DNA of 64,000 bases from positions 1 through 64,000 of IMG/VR virus record IMGVR_UViG_3300049830_000285; one strand, 5' to 3'. The notes beneath the pieces were generated by a model that saw nothing but the letters and a program-made list of their open reading frames with translations, made no database searches and had not been told where the DNA came from. Below, in pieces: positions 8,150-17,209 of this stretch; positions within the stretch are counted from its first letter, which is position 1; every line of letters starts with the position of its first letter. The stretch comes from a virus. The position numbers and the translations under genes are program-made.

Positions 8150-8212
8150 GTTTTAAAAGTAGTGATATTGACTACAAATCATGAATCAATTCAGTATCTA
8201 TTGAGTTGAACA

Positions 8213-9493
8213 ATGGCACAAACATTTATTCTCCCACCGCGTAAAGTTTCCAGTGGAGCAGTTGATTTAACTACTCTTGACTCCACATATATGCGCGTTG
8301 ATGGAGTAAATGGGCCTTTTACCGGCCCAGTATCAATGGGAACTCAATTAATAACAGTTGGTAATTTAGCATCGAATCCTGTTGGCGGAAGCCCCGGACA
8401 GATGTACTTTAATACCACTGCTAAGCAAATTAGAGTCTACGAAGATAATATCAATCAATGGCAGAGTATTATTGCTGATACAAATATTACACTTAGTAAT
8501 GCCACTGCTAATCAAATGAATTTCATTGGTGGTAGTGGAATTGATGGCGGTGGCGGGAATCTAACATTTCGAGTTACAGCATCTGCTTCCACTGCACACG
8601 TGGTGTCCATTAATAGCATGGGAACGTCTTTCTCTATTGTTGGTGGTATATCTCCGCAAAGAACACTTACGGTTCAATCATCAATCGGATTAAACGGACA
8701 AGGCTTTTCTATTACCCTTAATTCTGATTCATATTTGAGTTTGAATAGTCAAACACTTACCATTACAGCTAGCACAAGTGACATCACCCTTAAACCATCT
8801 AGTTCTACAGCCACCACCTATAACATAGCTACACATGCTACAAATTCGTGGCTACTATCTATCGGCGGAGCAGCTTTCCCAGGTGCAGCGGGAACCATGT
8901 TTCATGCTTCAAGTACCACCTTTGGTCAAATGTCCACTTTGGCGCTTGGTAGCTTTGGCTATGTTTTAACTGCTGGCTCCACTGCCCCACAATGGAGTGA
9001 CCTGGGTGCTATTGCAATTACCTGGGTTGCACCATCTTCAATAACATATAATCCCGCTGGCGGTGGATTTGGCACTTATGGCACCAACTACGCCCTTCAA
9101 TTAAACGGTACACCCAAAGCTACTGCCGCTGGTGCATTGGCGCAAATTGGAAATGGTGGTTTTGCTGGTGGTGGTGGTGATTTTACCGGAAGCGCTAACG
9201 GTACATTCATCGGTTTGAACACCGCCTCTGGATTCACTGGAAATATTATTGATATTCAGGTAGCTGGAGTAACTTTCATCAAAGTCACCAATAGTAAAGC
9301 AATCACTATTGGCTCATCAGCATCGACACTCGGTTTCTTTGGTCAAACTCCAGCAGTGCGTCCATCTGCATACACAGCATCTAATGTCACAACCGATAGG
9401 TCTTATGATGCGGACGCAACTTCCATTGATGAAATAGCCGATGTATTGGGAACATTGATTACAGATTTAAAGAATCTTGGCTTGCTTCAGTAA
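8213..9493 (+). CDS. Tail fibre / receptor-binding-like protein
   Basis: The 426-residue protein is rich in G, S, T and A with beta-repeat character and few charged residues. The last 60 residues, GFFGQTPAVRPSAYT...TLITDLKNLGLL, match the C-terminal trimerising tip often seen in phage fibres and collar proteins. The N-terminal region has a PGQMYFNTTAKQIRVYED segment, also typical of fibre proteins. It probably forms a trimeric fibre that contacts the host. It lies 41 kb from the tail module and on the opposite strand. No Shine-Dalgarno precedes the ATG. A weak TTGACT...TATCTA promoter may lie at 8168-8200. Confidence 0.75.
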   Translation: MAQTFILPPRKVSSGAVDLTTLDSTYMRVDGVNGPFTGPVSMGTQLITVGNLASNPVGGSPGQMYFNTTAKQIRVYEDNINQWQSIIADTNITLSNATANQMNFIGGSGIDGGGGNLTFRVTASASTAHVVSINSMGTSFSIVGGISPQRTLTVQSSIGLNGQGFSITLNSDSYLSLNSQTLTITASTSDITLKPSSSTATTYNIATHATNSWLLSIGGAAFPGAAGTMFHASSTTFGQMSTLALGSFGYVLTAGSTAPQWSDLGAIAITWVAPSSITYNPAGGGFGTYGTNYALQLNGTPKATAAGALAQIGNGGFAGGGGDFTGSANGTFIGLNTASGFTGNIIDIQVAGVTFIKVTNSKAITIGSSASTLGFFGQTPAVRPSAYTASNVTTDRSYDADATSIDEIADVLGTLITDLKNLGLLQ

Positions 9494-9544
9494 TTAAAAT
9501 AGCATAAATACAAGGTGTACTTATCACAAACTCTTAAATTCAGA

Positions 9545-9566
9545 GTATAAGTCACAAATTTTGTGA
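9545..9566 (+). promoter_or_regulatory. Candidate promoter with palindromic operator before the terminase genes
   Basis: A TATAAG -10-like box (9546-9551) abuts TCACAAA-T-TTTGTGA (9552-9566), a 7-bp inverted repeat around one base. A second TCACAAA copy lies near 9524. The palindrome would cover the transcription start. No clear -35 is visible. Confidence 0.35.
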
Positions 9567-9587
9567 TTTTATCTGTAAAAGGAGACT

Positions 9588-10340
9588 ATGGATACAAACG
9601 ATAATTTCCAGGATTTGGATGTAATGGATGCAGAGCTTGAAGAAGCTTCTGTTATTCAAAATATTCAAATAGTTAATACTAAAAGTGATTTACATGATTT
9701 GGGTATTTCAGATGCTAAATTGGCTAAGCCAAGAAAAATATCTGATTTACTTGAAACAGATAAACCTTTGGTTCCAATTCCAACAGATTTAATGATGGAT
9801 ACAATTTATACATCGAGAATCGAATCTCGATGTGTTTTGTGCCGTTCCCCGTGGCGCGTTCGCGCTGAGCATTGGTATTTAGAAAATGGACGAAAACCCA
9901 ACTCGGTTGTAAATTTCTTCCGCAAATATTTCAATGCTGTAATATCCTGGGAGTGCGTGGACACACATATGTCAAATCACTGCACTTTAGAATCACTGGG
10001 GAAAAATGGATTAGTGGATTTGGAAGCCCAAGAAGCAGACATGGCTCGGTGGAGATACCGGGAGCTGGACTTAGCTGTTTTAGGTACATTGGCTGAAATT
10101 AATGAACTTCGTGGTATTAGTTGTAAAACCAAGCCCGACTTAATGATAAGACGAGCTGGATTGTTGAATCAGCTATATGCCAGACTGGTCGAATACAAGC
10201 GCTTGCGTGATGAAGCAAGCGCAAATATGAGAGTAGATATTTTCTCTGTTCTAATGGAAGTCTATAAAAAGCTACCAGATAATGAATCGAAGAAAATTCT
10301 ATTAAACACAGTGCAAGAACTTCGTGAACAATATGCATAG
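9588..10340 (+). CDS. Putative terminase small subunit
   Basis: This 250-residue protein directly precedes the large terminase, the usual place for the DNA-recognition subunit. Residues 80-130 contain CVLC, then C and H residues around HMSNHC, suggesting a zinc site. The remainder is mostly helical, with a long helix near 150-200 that could oligomerise. No sequence match to a known small-terminase family was recognised, so the call rests on position. AAGGAG lies 3 nt before the ATG. The TAG stop is followed two codons later by TGA. Confidence 0.5.
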   Translation: MDTNDNFQDLDVMDAELEEASVIQNIQIVNTKSDLHDLGISDAKLAKPRKISDLLETDKPLVPIPTDLMMDTIYTSRIESRCVLCRSPWRVRAEHWYLENGRKPNSVVNFFRKYFNAVISWECVDTHMSNHCTLESLGKNGLVDLEAQEADMARWRYRELDLAVLGTLAEINELRGISCKTKPDLMIRRAGLLNQLYARLVEYKRLRDEASANMRVDIFSVLMEVYKKLPDNESKKILLNTVQELREQYA

Positions 10341-10351
10341 TATTGAAATTC

Positions 10352-12517
10352 ATGAGAAAAACAAAAAATAACAGTGAAGTAAAAGCATCCTCGGAAATTG
10401 CTGAAAGTTTTAAACGAGGCTTGGCTGCCTTTTCACAGGCAGCTTTAGAAGACCAACGTCTGTTAGAACCAGACGAGCACGAGGCAATTCCGGGTGAATT
10501 GCTGGATGAAGACGATTTCGATATTCCGGTGTCCAAAGGGAAGAGAGACAATTGCCCGCCACCGCCCGAGCCTGAAAAAAACAAATTTAACATTGACGGA
10601 ATGGTCGATGTTGTTGTTTTTTGCGAGCACGCTTATTTTCTCAATCTTCGATTAACACCGTGGCAAAAGTTAATTCTTAAGGTTTTTTACTCTGGTAGCC
10701 CAGGTAACACAAATCTTACTATCGAGGATAACAAAACAACAGATTGTTCCGGGTGTGTCTGGAATTACAACAGAAAGTTTGAAAATCTTTATTACAAATC
10801 GCTATTAAAAGACGAGGAAGGCGGGAAGGGAAGCTTGATGCCACCGGAAAACTCCCCATGTTTAATGTGCAATAGATTCAAGTCTGAAATCAGAGCCAAA
10901 CGTTACGAGAAGTTGCGAGAAGAGGCTATTCGACAAGACCAATTTGATGAAATAACATTGTTAGAAGCTCGTGAGTTAGTTGACATGTTTCAAACTGAAA
11001 TGGATTTGCTAAATGACCCTCAGATTGAGCATAAAGTTAGGCAGCAAATACTTGATAAATTCGGTAGAAAATTCCAAGAACTTATTTTGGTACTTGGTCG
11101 TCGTTCTGGAAAATCATTTTTAACGGCTGTTATTACGCTTTATGAAGTATATCGCTTCTTGATGATGGGGCATCCACAGGGAAGATATCCTATCATGGAA
11201 TTTGATATTATAACCATTTTGAATGTTGCTGTTTCTGAGGGTCAGGCAAAAATGGCTATTTTTGATAAAATTAGACAGCTTGCTGAATCCAGCCCGTATT
11301 TTGTGCAATACATCGGAAAGTCATTGCAGAATGAAATGTTCTTCTTAACAGACCACGACAAAGAAGAAAATGTAAGAAGGTTATCAAGAGGTCAAGAGGC
11401 AATGGTTGGAACCATCCAGCTCAAATCTGGGCACTCAAATGCCTCGGGAATGGTTGGAGGAACCATGGCTGTTATCATCATTGATGAAATGGCTGAAATG
11501 GCACCAGCGTCTGCCGAGGGCGGCACCGACGATGAATTGTACGATAAGTTGAAGCCTGCTATTTCTACTTTTGGACGAGATGGGAAAATGATATGTATTT
11601 CCAACCCTCTTGGCCCATATGGTAAATTTTATAAACTGTACTTAGATAGCTTTGACGATAACCTGGTTTTAATGGCTCAGTTGCCCACTTGGTTATCAAA
11701 TCCTTATATTGAGCAAGCTTTTCTTAACCAACAAAAGAAAAAAGACCCCACGAATTACCACGTCTTTTATGGCGCTAAATTTGGCTCTTCTGGTTCTGAT
11801 GCTTGGATAAGTGACGCTTATGTTAAGCGAGCTTTTGAACACATGGGACACACCAGAAGAGCAATTGATGGTAGACCGATGACACGCTATTTCGCGCACC
11901 TTGACCCATCGAAGTCATCGGATTACTATACGCTTGTTGTCTGTCACTCAGAGCCTATGGAAAATGCAATTGGGCCGGACGGAAAGCCAATGCAGCGAAT
12001 TATCATTGACCATATGCATATGTGGAAACCAAAGGGAAAAAACCAACCTATTAATTCCGAAGAAGTGGACAGATATATTCTTAAGCTTGCCACCAGGTTT
12101 AAGTTTGCTCAAATCAGCTATGACCAATGGAACAGTCAAAGTTCAATCACTAAATTGGTTAATCACGGATTAAACGCAGTGCAAAAAACATTTGATATGA
12201 AGTATAAATCAAGCATTTATGGTGAGTTGTATGAATTATTTAATGACGATAGAATCATTTTTTACAATGTTGATTCATTGTATGAAAATGAAACTGACGG
12301 TAAATTTGAAGAATTAATGGAAGTTACTGAATGTAAGAGACAATTTGTGAACTTGCAGAGAAAATTCAGTGGTAAATCATATAAGATTGAAGCACTTCCC
12401 GGATTTCAGGATGATTTTTGCGATGCCGTTGCTGCTGCTTCCTACGAAGCTCTTAAAGACAAAGTATATTCAACTCTTCCGAGGCTACGAACAGCGATGT
12501 TAAGGGGAATCCGATAA
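10352..12517 (+). CDS. terL: Terminase large subunit (packaging ATPase-nuclease)
   Basis: This motor protein pumps DNA into the prohead and cuts it. Visible in 721 residues: Walker A GRRSGKS (about 249-255), Walker B VIIIDEMAEM (about 373-382), coupling motif CISNPLGP (about 415), and nuclease acidic residues in HLDPSKSSDYYT (about 517), SYDQWNS (about 590) and DDFCDAVAAA (about 687). An insert near residues 130-175 has CSGC and CLMC pairs, probably zinc-binding. ATG 10352 is chosen over the in-frame TTG at 10343. There is no ribosome site, and TAGTAT ends 8 nt upstream. Confidence 0.95.
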   Translation: MRKTKNNSEVKASSEIAESFKRGLAAFSQAALEDQRLLEPDEHEAIPGELLDEDDFDIPVSKGKRDNCPPPPEPEKNKFNIDGMVDVVVFCEHAYFLNLRLTPWQKLILKVFYSGSPGNTNLTIEDNKTTDCSGCVWNYNRKFENLYYKSLLKDEEGGKGSLMPPENSPCLMCNRFKSEIRAKRYEKLREEAIRQDQFDEITLLEARELVDMFQTEMDLLNDPQIEHKVRQQILDKFGRKFQELILVLGRRSGKSFLTAVITLYEVYRFLMMGHPQGRYPIMEFDIITILNVAVSEGQAKMAIFDKIRQLAESSPYFVQYIGKSLQNEMFFLTDHDKEENVRRLSRGQEAMVGTIQLKSGHSNASGMVGGTMAVIIIDEMAEMAPASAEGGTDDELYDKLKPAISTFGRDGKMICISNPLGPYGKFYKLYLDSFDDNLVLMAQLPTWLSNPYIEQAFLNQQKKKDPTNYHVFYGAKFGSSGSDAWISDAYVKRAFEHMGHTRRAIDGRPMTRYFAHLDPSKSSDYYTLVVCHSEPMENAIGPDGKPMQRIIIDHMHMWKPKGKNQPINSEEVDRYILKLATRFKFAQISYDQWNSQSSITKLVNHGLNAVQKTFDMKYKSSIYGELYELFNDDRIIFYNVDSLYENETDGKFEELMEVTECKRQFVNLQRKFSGKSYKIEALPGFQDDFCDAVAAASYEALKDKVYSTLPRLRTAMLRGIR

Positions 12518-12576
12518 AAGGTTCAAGGTTGTATGGGTTCAGATACGTAAATGGTATACAGAGCTATGTGGATAAT

Positions 12577-13692
12577 ATGAAGTGTCTTACTTGTGAACAA
12601 AAGGGAGTGGTAATAGCAATGCTATTTAATGACATGCATCAAAAGCATGTTTGCCCAAGATGTTTCGCAGCAAATGAAGATAATATCCGCATTGCTCAAT
12701 TTGGTGGTGCTACTGGCGGAAGACCAAATGCATACTCTCCGGGCACATCACCTGCCGGCCAGGGTGGTGGAAGTAAAAATTATGGAATCAATGATTTTGG
12801 AGCAGACAAAACCATTGATTCTATAATTTCTGGAAGTCATAATCCACCACAAATTGATGAGCACCGCAACATCGAGCGTAGACTTGAAGTATATCATCAA
12901 CATAAAGAAGAAGATATGATTCCATACTGGTTAACCCCAGAAGAACGCGAAAAACTAAGAATTAAAAAAGAAGTGCGTAGACGAAATGAATGGTTGGAAA
13001 AATCCAAACACATGACAGACACAAATGCGGTTTCATATATTCAAAGAAATTTTCAGCCAAAGCCAGAGCACATGTCTACATTGGAGTCCCAGTTAATCAA
13101 TAGACACAAGTACAAGCCTGGGGATAAATCAAAATATGAAGACGAACTGCCGCCTGTTGCTAAGCCCGAACGAATTCACATGGCTCAAACAACAACACAC
13201 GGACGAACAAGTCCGTTTGACTCTACTACAGATGACGAAGAAGAAGCAGCGTATCCCAATTTTGACAATATCAGAATGAAAACACCACTGGGTGTTGGCA
13301 ACGCCCCTACTTTTGATAAAGGTTCAGAACTTGATGAATATTTAGACAAAGCATATAAGGCAGACTGGGGTGGATTAGAAGGGCCAAATGAGCCTACGTT
13401 GATGGACATTCCTAACGCAGATAATATCGGAAATCATTCGTGGGGATTTGGAGACAAAATTCCGTCTGCTGTTCATGGCGAAATAGATAGCGACTTAGAT
13501 GCATTTATGCCACTTGAACAACAGCTTGAAAGTACCAAAAGGCAAGAATCGCCCTTGCGCAATCCAAATGACCCATTTAGCTACTGGAGCGAATACGAAA
13601 CTGCGAAAGGTGTCGGAACACCTGGGGAGCCACTTGGCTTTGCTGATAAATATAGTGGCGGTTCATTCAATCCAAGCCCTATTCCTCGCTAA
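12577..13692 (+). CDS. Zinc-ribbon protein of unknown function
   Basis: The 371-residue product begins with a zinc-ribbon-like pair, CLTC (3-6) and CPRC about 22 residues later. It continues as a low-complexity, glycine-rich then charged protein with few hydrophobic segments. It follows the large terminase by about 60 nt, so it may be a packaging or virion accessory protein. The start is uncertain: ATG 12577 keeps the zinc motif, while a TTG at 12529 would add 16 residues. The 3' end overlaps the convergent methyltransferase by 4 nt. Confidence 0.65.
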   Translation: MKCLTCEQKGVVIAMLFNDMHQKHVCPRCFAANEDNIRIAQFGGATGGRPNAYSPGTSPAGQGGGSKNYGINDFGADKTIDSIISGSHNPPQIDEHRNIERRLEVYHQHKEEDMIPYWLTPEEREKLRIKKEVRRRNEWLEKSKHMTDTNAVSYIQRNFQPKPEHMSTLESQLINRHKYKPGDKSKYEDELPPVAKPERIHMAQTTTHGRTSPFDSTTDDEEEAAYPNFDNIRMKTPLGVGNAPTFDKGSELDEYLDKAYKADWGGLEGPNEPTLMDIPNADNIGNHSWGFGDKIPSAVHGEIDSDLDAFMPLEQQLESTKRQESPLRNPNDPFSYWSEYETAKGVGTPGEPLGFADKYSGGSFNPSPIPR

Positions 13693-15554
13693 CGCTTGGT
13701 GTGTAACCTGACTTGTTTGCTATTTTTCATCTTTGAAAAATAGACTTCTTTTGGCAAAATGTTTAAATCATAAACCATTGGCACGAGCACATTAGTTAAT
13801 GATTTGTGCTTTTGCTTGTATTCTGTGTACATACTGTTAATCAATTGGCTTGGTGCATTTTGTCCACACAATGCTTTTCTCCATTGATACCAACCAGAAT
13901 CATCTCTGTTTAGTTGATATTTTGCTTCTGCCAAGTGCTTGTATGGGAGAAGCATTTCGTATAACAAGTTACAGTGTTTCAACAATTCAGATGAATGTGA
14001 ATTTATTTCATTGTTTGATAGCCACTCATTCACATAACCGCCCAACCAAAAAAAATGATTCTTAATATCAACTTGCTCGCCATTATAGTTCGCGATTAAG
14101 CTAGCAGAGTGATTGAAATTACTAAACAGCAACCATACAATGAGATTATTTTTCAAATTTATGTAATCATCATGAGAAATGTCAGGCGCATTAAATTGGT
14201 CTTTATCATTTAGCCATGTTCCTTTAATAATAGCTCTCAATCCAAGCGCGACCAAGGATTCCTCGAAATTCTCTTTAGTGATTCCCCATCCACTGCCGTT
14301 AGCATAAGGCGCTGACAATAAATATGCTTGTTTGGAGTGCATCACGTCATTTGCGGCAAATACGGCAAATCCCATAGCGTCTTCGGGTAATTTGGTTAGA
14401 TTAATAGTTTTGTCGGGTGACGCCACTGTGATAGCGCTAGTAAATGGTACAGAATCAATAGTGTTTTTCGGACGCTTCACCCACTTGCTCAATGGTGCTG
14501 AAGGGGTAAAAAACGCCTTCTTACCAACTAATTTACGATTTTCATAAACATCTACATCAACTGATTTTTGGCTGCCAGATGATGACCAAATACTAAATAC
14601 AACGGGCCATTCTCCAGTCGTTCCTTCGAACTCGCTGCAATGAAAACAAAAACCATCAATAAACTTAAATGAGCTTAACCACTCTTGGTAAAACGATGAA
14701 TATGTTGGATTCATCGCAAATGATATTTGAGTGAACATTCCCACAGTAACATTCAAGTTATACTTATCGACCAGTTGTTTGATTTTCCATAAAAACTGTG
14801 TTGTAAGATTGGATGAGGCTTTATTCATCGCGGCTTCTTTCATCAAGGCACCTATTCGAGTATCTGCGACTCCCTTTTTATGGTCATCTCTTATGGTTGG
14901 GCTGGCAGAATATGGCGGGTTCAAGATAAACACCCACTCTGTGGATGTTTCAAGAAAATCATAATTCATATCAGAGTTAAGAAAATCTTGTGAAAACACA
15001 TGCCCGTTTTTGAATTTAGAACTGTTTAATATGTCAACATCTTCCGCGTTCAACGTTGACATATATAGCTGAGAATGCATTTCATTTGGACATTTTTTCG
15101 TAAGATTTCCAGTGCCACAACACATATCCCACCATGGCGTGGTGTACATTTTTTCACCAAGGTGCTTTGATAAATATGCATGTCCCAAGTCAGCATAAAA
15201 AGTGGGTGTGAAAAATTCGCCATCTGTTCTTCTAGACCACAAATCCACCAATCTATCTTTTTGTGATGTGATTTCGTTTAAGTTACCAGGCCTTGCATAT
15301 TTACCCCAGAATTCAAGATACGCCCAATGATTTAATTGAACATCTCCGCTCGCTGTTTGAACAGTATGGTGATACACGTCATATGTTCCGCGCTCACTTA
15401 TATCTTCAAAAAAAGCTTGTACATAAGTTTGCGTATCATGTCCCTCTGGCGCAAATTTCATCCATTCGTCAAATACTTTGTCGAAATTATTGGATGTAAT
15501 ATATGTTTTTGTCGGCTCAAAGTCATCGAGCATTTTTAACAAATTGTTTGCCAT
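13689..15554 (-). CDS. DNA adenine-N6 methyltransferase-like protein
   Basis: The 621-residue protein has the AdoMet-binding motif WWDMCCGTGNL (about 130-140) and the catalytic NPPY motif (ILNPPYS, about 205). Both are in the order found in gamma-class N6-adenine methyltransferases. The long C-terminal part may hold target recognition. No endonuclease motif was recognised, so it may be an orphan enzyme that masks phage DNA. The start is placed at 15554 because farther codons run into the divergent mutase gene. TATAAG lies 6 nt upstream, without a ribosome site. It ends with TAG and is the first minus-strand gene in the window. Confidence 0.85.
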   Translation of the reverse strand: MANNLLKMLDDFEPTKTYITSNNFDKVFDEWMKFAPEGHDTQTYVQAFFEDISERGTYDVYHHTVQTASGDVQLNHWAYLEFWGKYARPGNLNEITSQKDRLVDLWSRRTDGEFFTPTFYADLGHAYLSKHLGEKMYTTPWWDMCCGTGNLTKKCPNEMHSQLYMSTLNAEDVDILNSSKFKNGHVFSQDFLNSDMNYDFLETSTEWVFILNPPYSASPTIRDDHKKGVADTRIGALMKEAAMNKASSNLTTQFLWKIKQLVDKYNLNVTVGMFTQISFAMNPTYSSFYQEWLSSFKFIDGFCFHCSEFEGTTGEWPVVFSIWSSSGSQKSVDVDVYENRKLVGKKAFFTPSAPLSKWVKRPKNTIDSVPFTSAITVASPDKTINLTKLPEDAMGFAVFAANDVMHSKQAYLLSAPYANGSGWGITKENFEESLVALGLRAIIKGTWLNDKDQFNAPDISHDDYINLKNNLIVWLLFSNFNHSASLIANYNGEQVDIKNHFFWLGGYVNEWLSNNEINSHSSELLKHCNLLYEMLLPYKHLAEAKYQLNRDDSGWYQWRKALCGQNAPSQLINSMYTEYKQKHKSLTNVLVPMVYDLNILPKEVYFSKMKNSKQVRLHTKR

Positions 15555-15558
15555 ACAC

Positions 15559-15582
15559 AGCTTATACATGACTGTATAAGCT
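15559..15582. promoter_or_regulatory. Palindromic divergent promoter between methyltransferase and mutase
   Basis: AGCTTATACA (15559-15568) and TGTATAAGCT (15573-15582) are exact complements around TGAC. Each arm carries TATAAG on one strand. The minus-strand copy ends 6 nt before the methyltransferase ATG. The plus-strand copy (or TAAGCT, 15577-15582) ends 7-9 nt before the mutase ATG. Both genes lack Shine-Dalgarno sites. Confidence 0.6.
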
Positions 15583-15589
15583 ATATGTA

Positions 15590-16696
15590 ATGAAATACGA
15601 CTATCTAATTGTTGGAGCTGGGCTTTTCGGATGCACCTTTGCGCATGAAGCTCACAAGCACGGCAAAAAGGTACTCGTAATAGAAAAGAGACCGTATATC
15701 GGGGGAGATTGCCACACCGAGGAAATGGAGGGCATTCATGTTCATTTACACGGGCCACATATATTTCATTGCTCGCAGAAGTATTTATGGAATTATATCA
15801 ATCAGTTCGCGAGTTTTAATAATTTTCAATTAAGAGTTAAGGCAAACTACAACAACAGACTTTATTCATTTCCAATCAATCTGAGCACGATGCATGAAGT
15901 TTGGGGTGTGACAACGCCAGCGGCTGGAAAAGATAAAATTGCCAACACACTTGTTCCGTGCGACAATCCAAAGAATTTTGAGGATTTTGCTTTGTCGCAA
16001 ATCGGAAGTGAATTATATCAAATGTTTATTTATGGATACACTAAGAAAGTATGGAGTAAGGAGCCCAAATTATTGCCATCATCCATTATTAAACGCCTTC
16101 CGTACAAACTCCATCACTGCGGTAGACACTACCCGGATACAGATATTTATGAAGGTATTCCCGTTGGCGGGTACACTCAAATCTTTGAAAAAATGTTAAA
16201 TGGAGTTGAGGTGTTGCTTAACACAGATTTTTTAAGCAACAAACAATATTACGAATCCCTTGCAGACAAGGTAGTTTACACAGGAGCACTAGACCAGTAT
16301 TTCAACTATGAACACGGTGCTTTGGAATTCCGCTCATTGCGATATCAACTTGAACGTCACGATGGTGATTATCAAGGGCATGCGCAGATTAATTACACCC
16401 ATGAAGATATTCCATGGATTAGAATTATTGAGCATAAGCATTTTGAGTTTAAAGCAAGTCTGCCGCACACTTATATTAGTAAAGAGTTTCCAGAGCCATA
16501 TGATGGCACAAATTTGCCATATTATCCTCTTAACGATGAAAAAAACAATGCTTTACAAAAAACATACCAACATCAGGCTAGTTTGATACCCAATTTAATA
16601 GTAGGCGGAAGGTTGGGCGAGTATCGTTATCAAGATATGGATATTGTGCTGGCAGCAGCATTACACACAGCTCGAAAGGAGTTCGAAGGAGCATAG
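15590..16696 (+). CDS. glf: UDP-galactopyranose mutase
   Basis: This flavoenzyme converts UDP-galactopyranose to UDP-galactofuranose. The 368-residue product has the FAD Rossmann motif VGAGLFGC (8-15) with the acidic EK end of the second strand, and the family's HGPHIFHCS segment. It also has YGYTKKVW, the VGGYTQIFEKML segment and the C-terminal GRLGEYRYQDMD that contacts FAD. Length is normal for the family and no residue seems lost. It is rare in phages. With the pyruvyl-transferase-like and glycosyltransferase genes at 47.7-50.2 kb it suggests surface-sugar modification. It ends with two consecutive TAG codons. Confidence 0.95.
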   Translation: MKYDYLIVGAGLFGCTFAHEAHKHGKKVLVIEKRPYIGGDCHTEEMEGIHVHLHGPHIFHCSQKYLWNYINQFASFNNFQLRVKANYNNRLYSFPINLSTMHEVWGVTTPAAGKDKIANTLVPCDNPKNFEDFALSQIGSELYQMFIYGYTKKVWSKEPKLLPSSIIKRLPYKLHHCGRHYPDTDIYEGIPVGGYTQIFEKMLNGVEVLLNTDFLSNKQYYESLADKVVYTGALDQYFNYEHGALEFRSLRYQLERHDGDYQGHAQINYTHEDIPWIRIIEHKHFEFKASLPHTYISKEFPEPYDGTNLPYYPLNDEKNNALQKTYQHQASLIPNLIVGGRLGEYRYQDMDIVLAAALHTARKEFEGA

Positions 16697-16702
16697 TAGA
16701 AC
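16697..16702 (+). promoter_or_regulatory. -10 box TAGAAC before a leaderless gene
   Basis: TAGAAC, whose TAG is the second stop codon of glf, ends exactly 6 nt before ATG 16709. The Pth2-like gene at 45446 has the identical box and spacing. Confidence 0.5.
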
Positions 16703-16708
16703 AACTTA

Positions 16709-17155
16709 ATGATGAATCATAATATTTGGATAAAAATAGCTAACATAGCGGATACGTTAGATAAGCAAGGTTTTTTTAAAGAAGCTGATGACTTAGATAG
16801 CGTGCTCAGAACAGCACAATATTATGTAAATCCTGGTGTCGTTCCCATTGATGACCGGATGATTCCTGGTGATGAAGTTTTTCCAGAAGCCGAAGAAAGC
16901 GAACAATTGCGTATGAAAAACATGGGCAGATATCGTGTTCCTGAATATTCATCCCTCCCTGGCGGCGATAATCCAGCATCTGAGAAAGGTAACAACATTT
17001 TCAATATGGATGGAACAGATAATATCGACGGTTTTGCACAAGTGGACGAATTCCCGTCGCCAAGTATGGACGGAAACACCAAAGCATATGAGTGGGACAA
17101 CTATCGTGGAGAAAATTCTCAACCGCCATACACCAAGCTAATGCCAAGAGGTTAG
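16709..17155 (+). CDS. Protein with shared N-terminal IAN-LD-EAD module
   Basis: The 148-residue product begins (residues 8-37) with a helical hairpin of pattern IAN..D.LD..GF..EAD.L and ends that module with RTAQ. The same module opens the proteins at 45797 and 50241. The remainder is acidic, proline- and glycine-rich and looks disordered. Function is unknown; a virion or scaffold-type role is suspected from the shared module and position. The reading frame is the same as glf but separated by two TAG codons. Stop is TAG. Confidence 0.7.
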   Translation: MMNHNIWIKIANIADTLDKQGFFKEADDLDSVLRTAQYYVNPGVVPIDDRMIPGDEVFPEAEESEQLRMKNMGRYRVPEYSSLPGGDNPASEKGNNIFNMDGTDNIDGFAQVDEFPSPSMDGNTKAYEWDNYRGENSQPPYTKLMPRG

Positions 17156-17209
17156 TTTTTCAAAAAGGTAAAACACACATTTTTCATTAAATAAGCAATA
17201 GAGGAAATC

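Noticed and set aside
10117-10593. Minus-strand frame of 158 codons over the terminase genes
   Set aside because: It lies opposite confirmed coding regions, has no ribosome site and no recognisable protein features. It is a shadow frame.
13689-15554. Complete restriction-modification system
   Set aside because: No endonuclease gene or domain was found beside the methyltransferase. An orphan enzyme is more likely.
15555-15758. N-terminal extension of the methyltransferase beyond 15554
   Set aside because: The added residues run through the divergent mutase gene and look like translated antisense. The -10 box fits the start at 15554.
15590-17155. Fusion of the mutase with the following 148-residue protein by read-through of TAG-TAG
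   Set aside because: They share a frame, but two consecutive stops intervene and the second gene has its own -10 box (TAGAAC) at exactly 6 nt before ATG. Separate expression is simpler.
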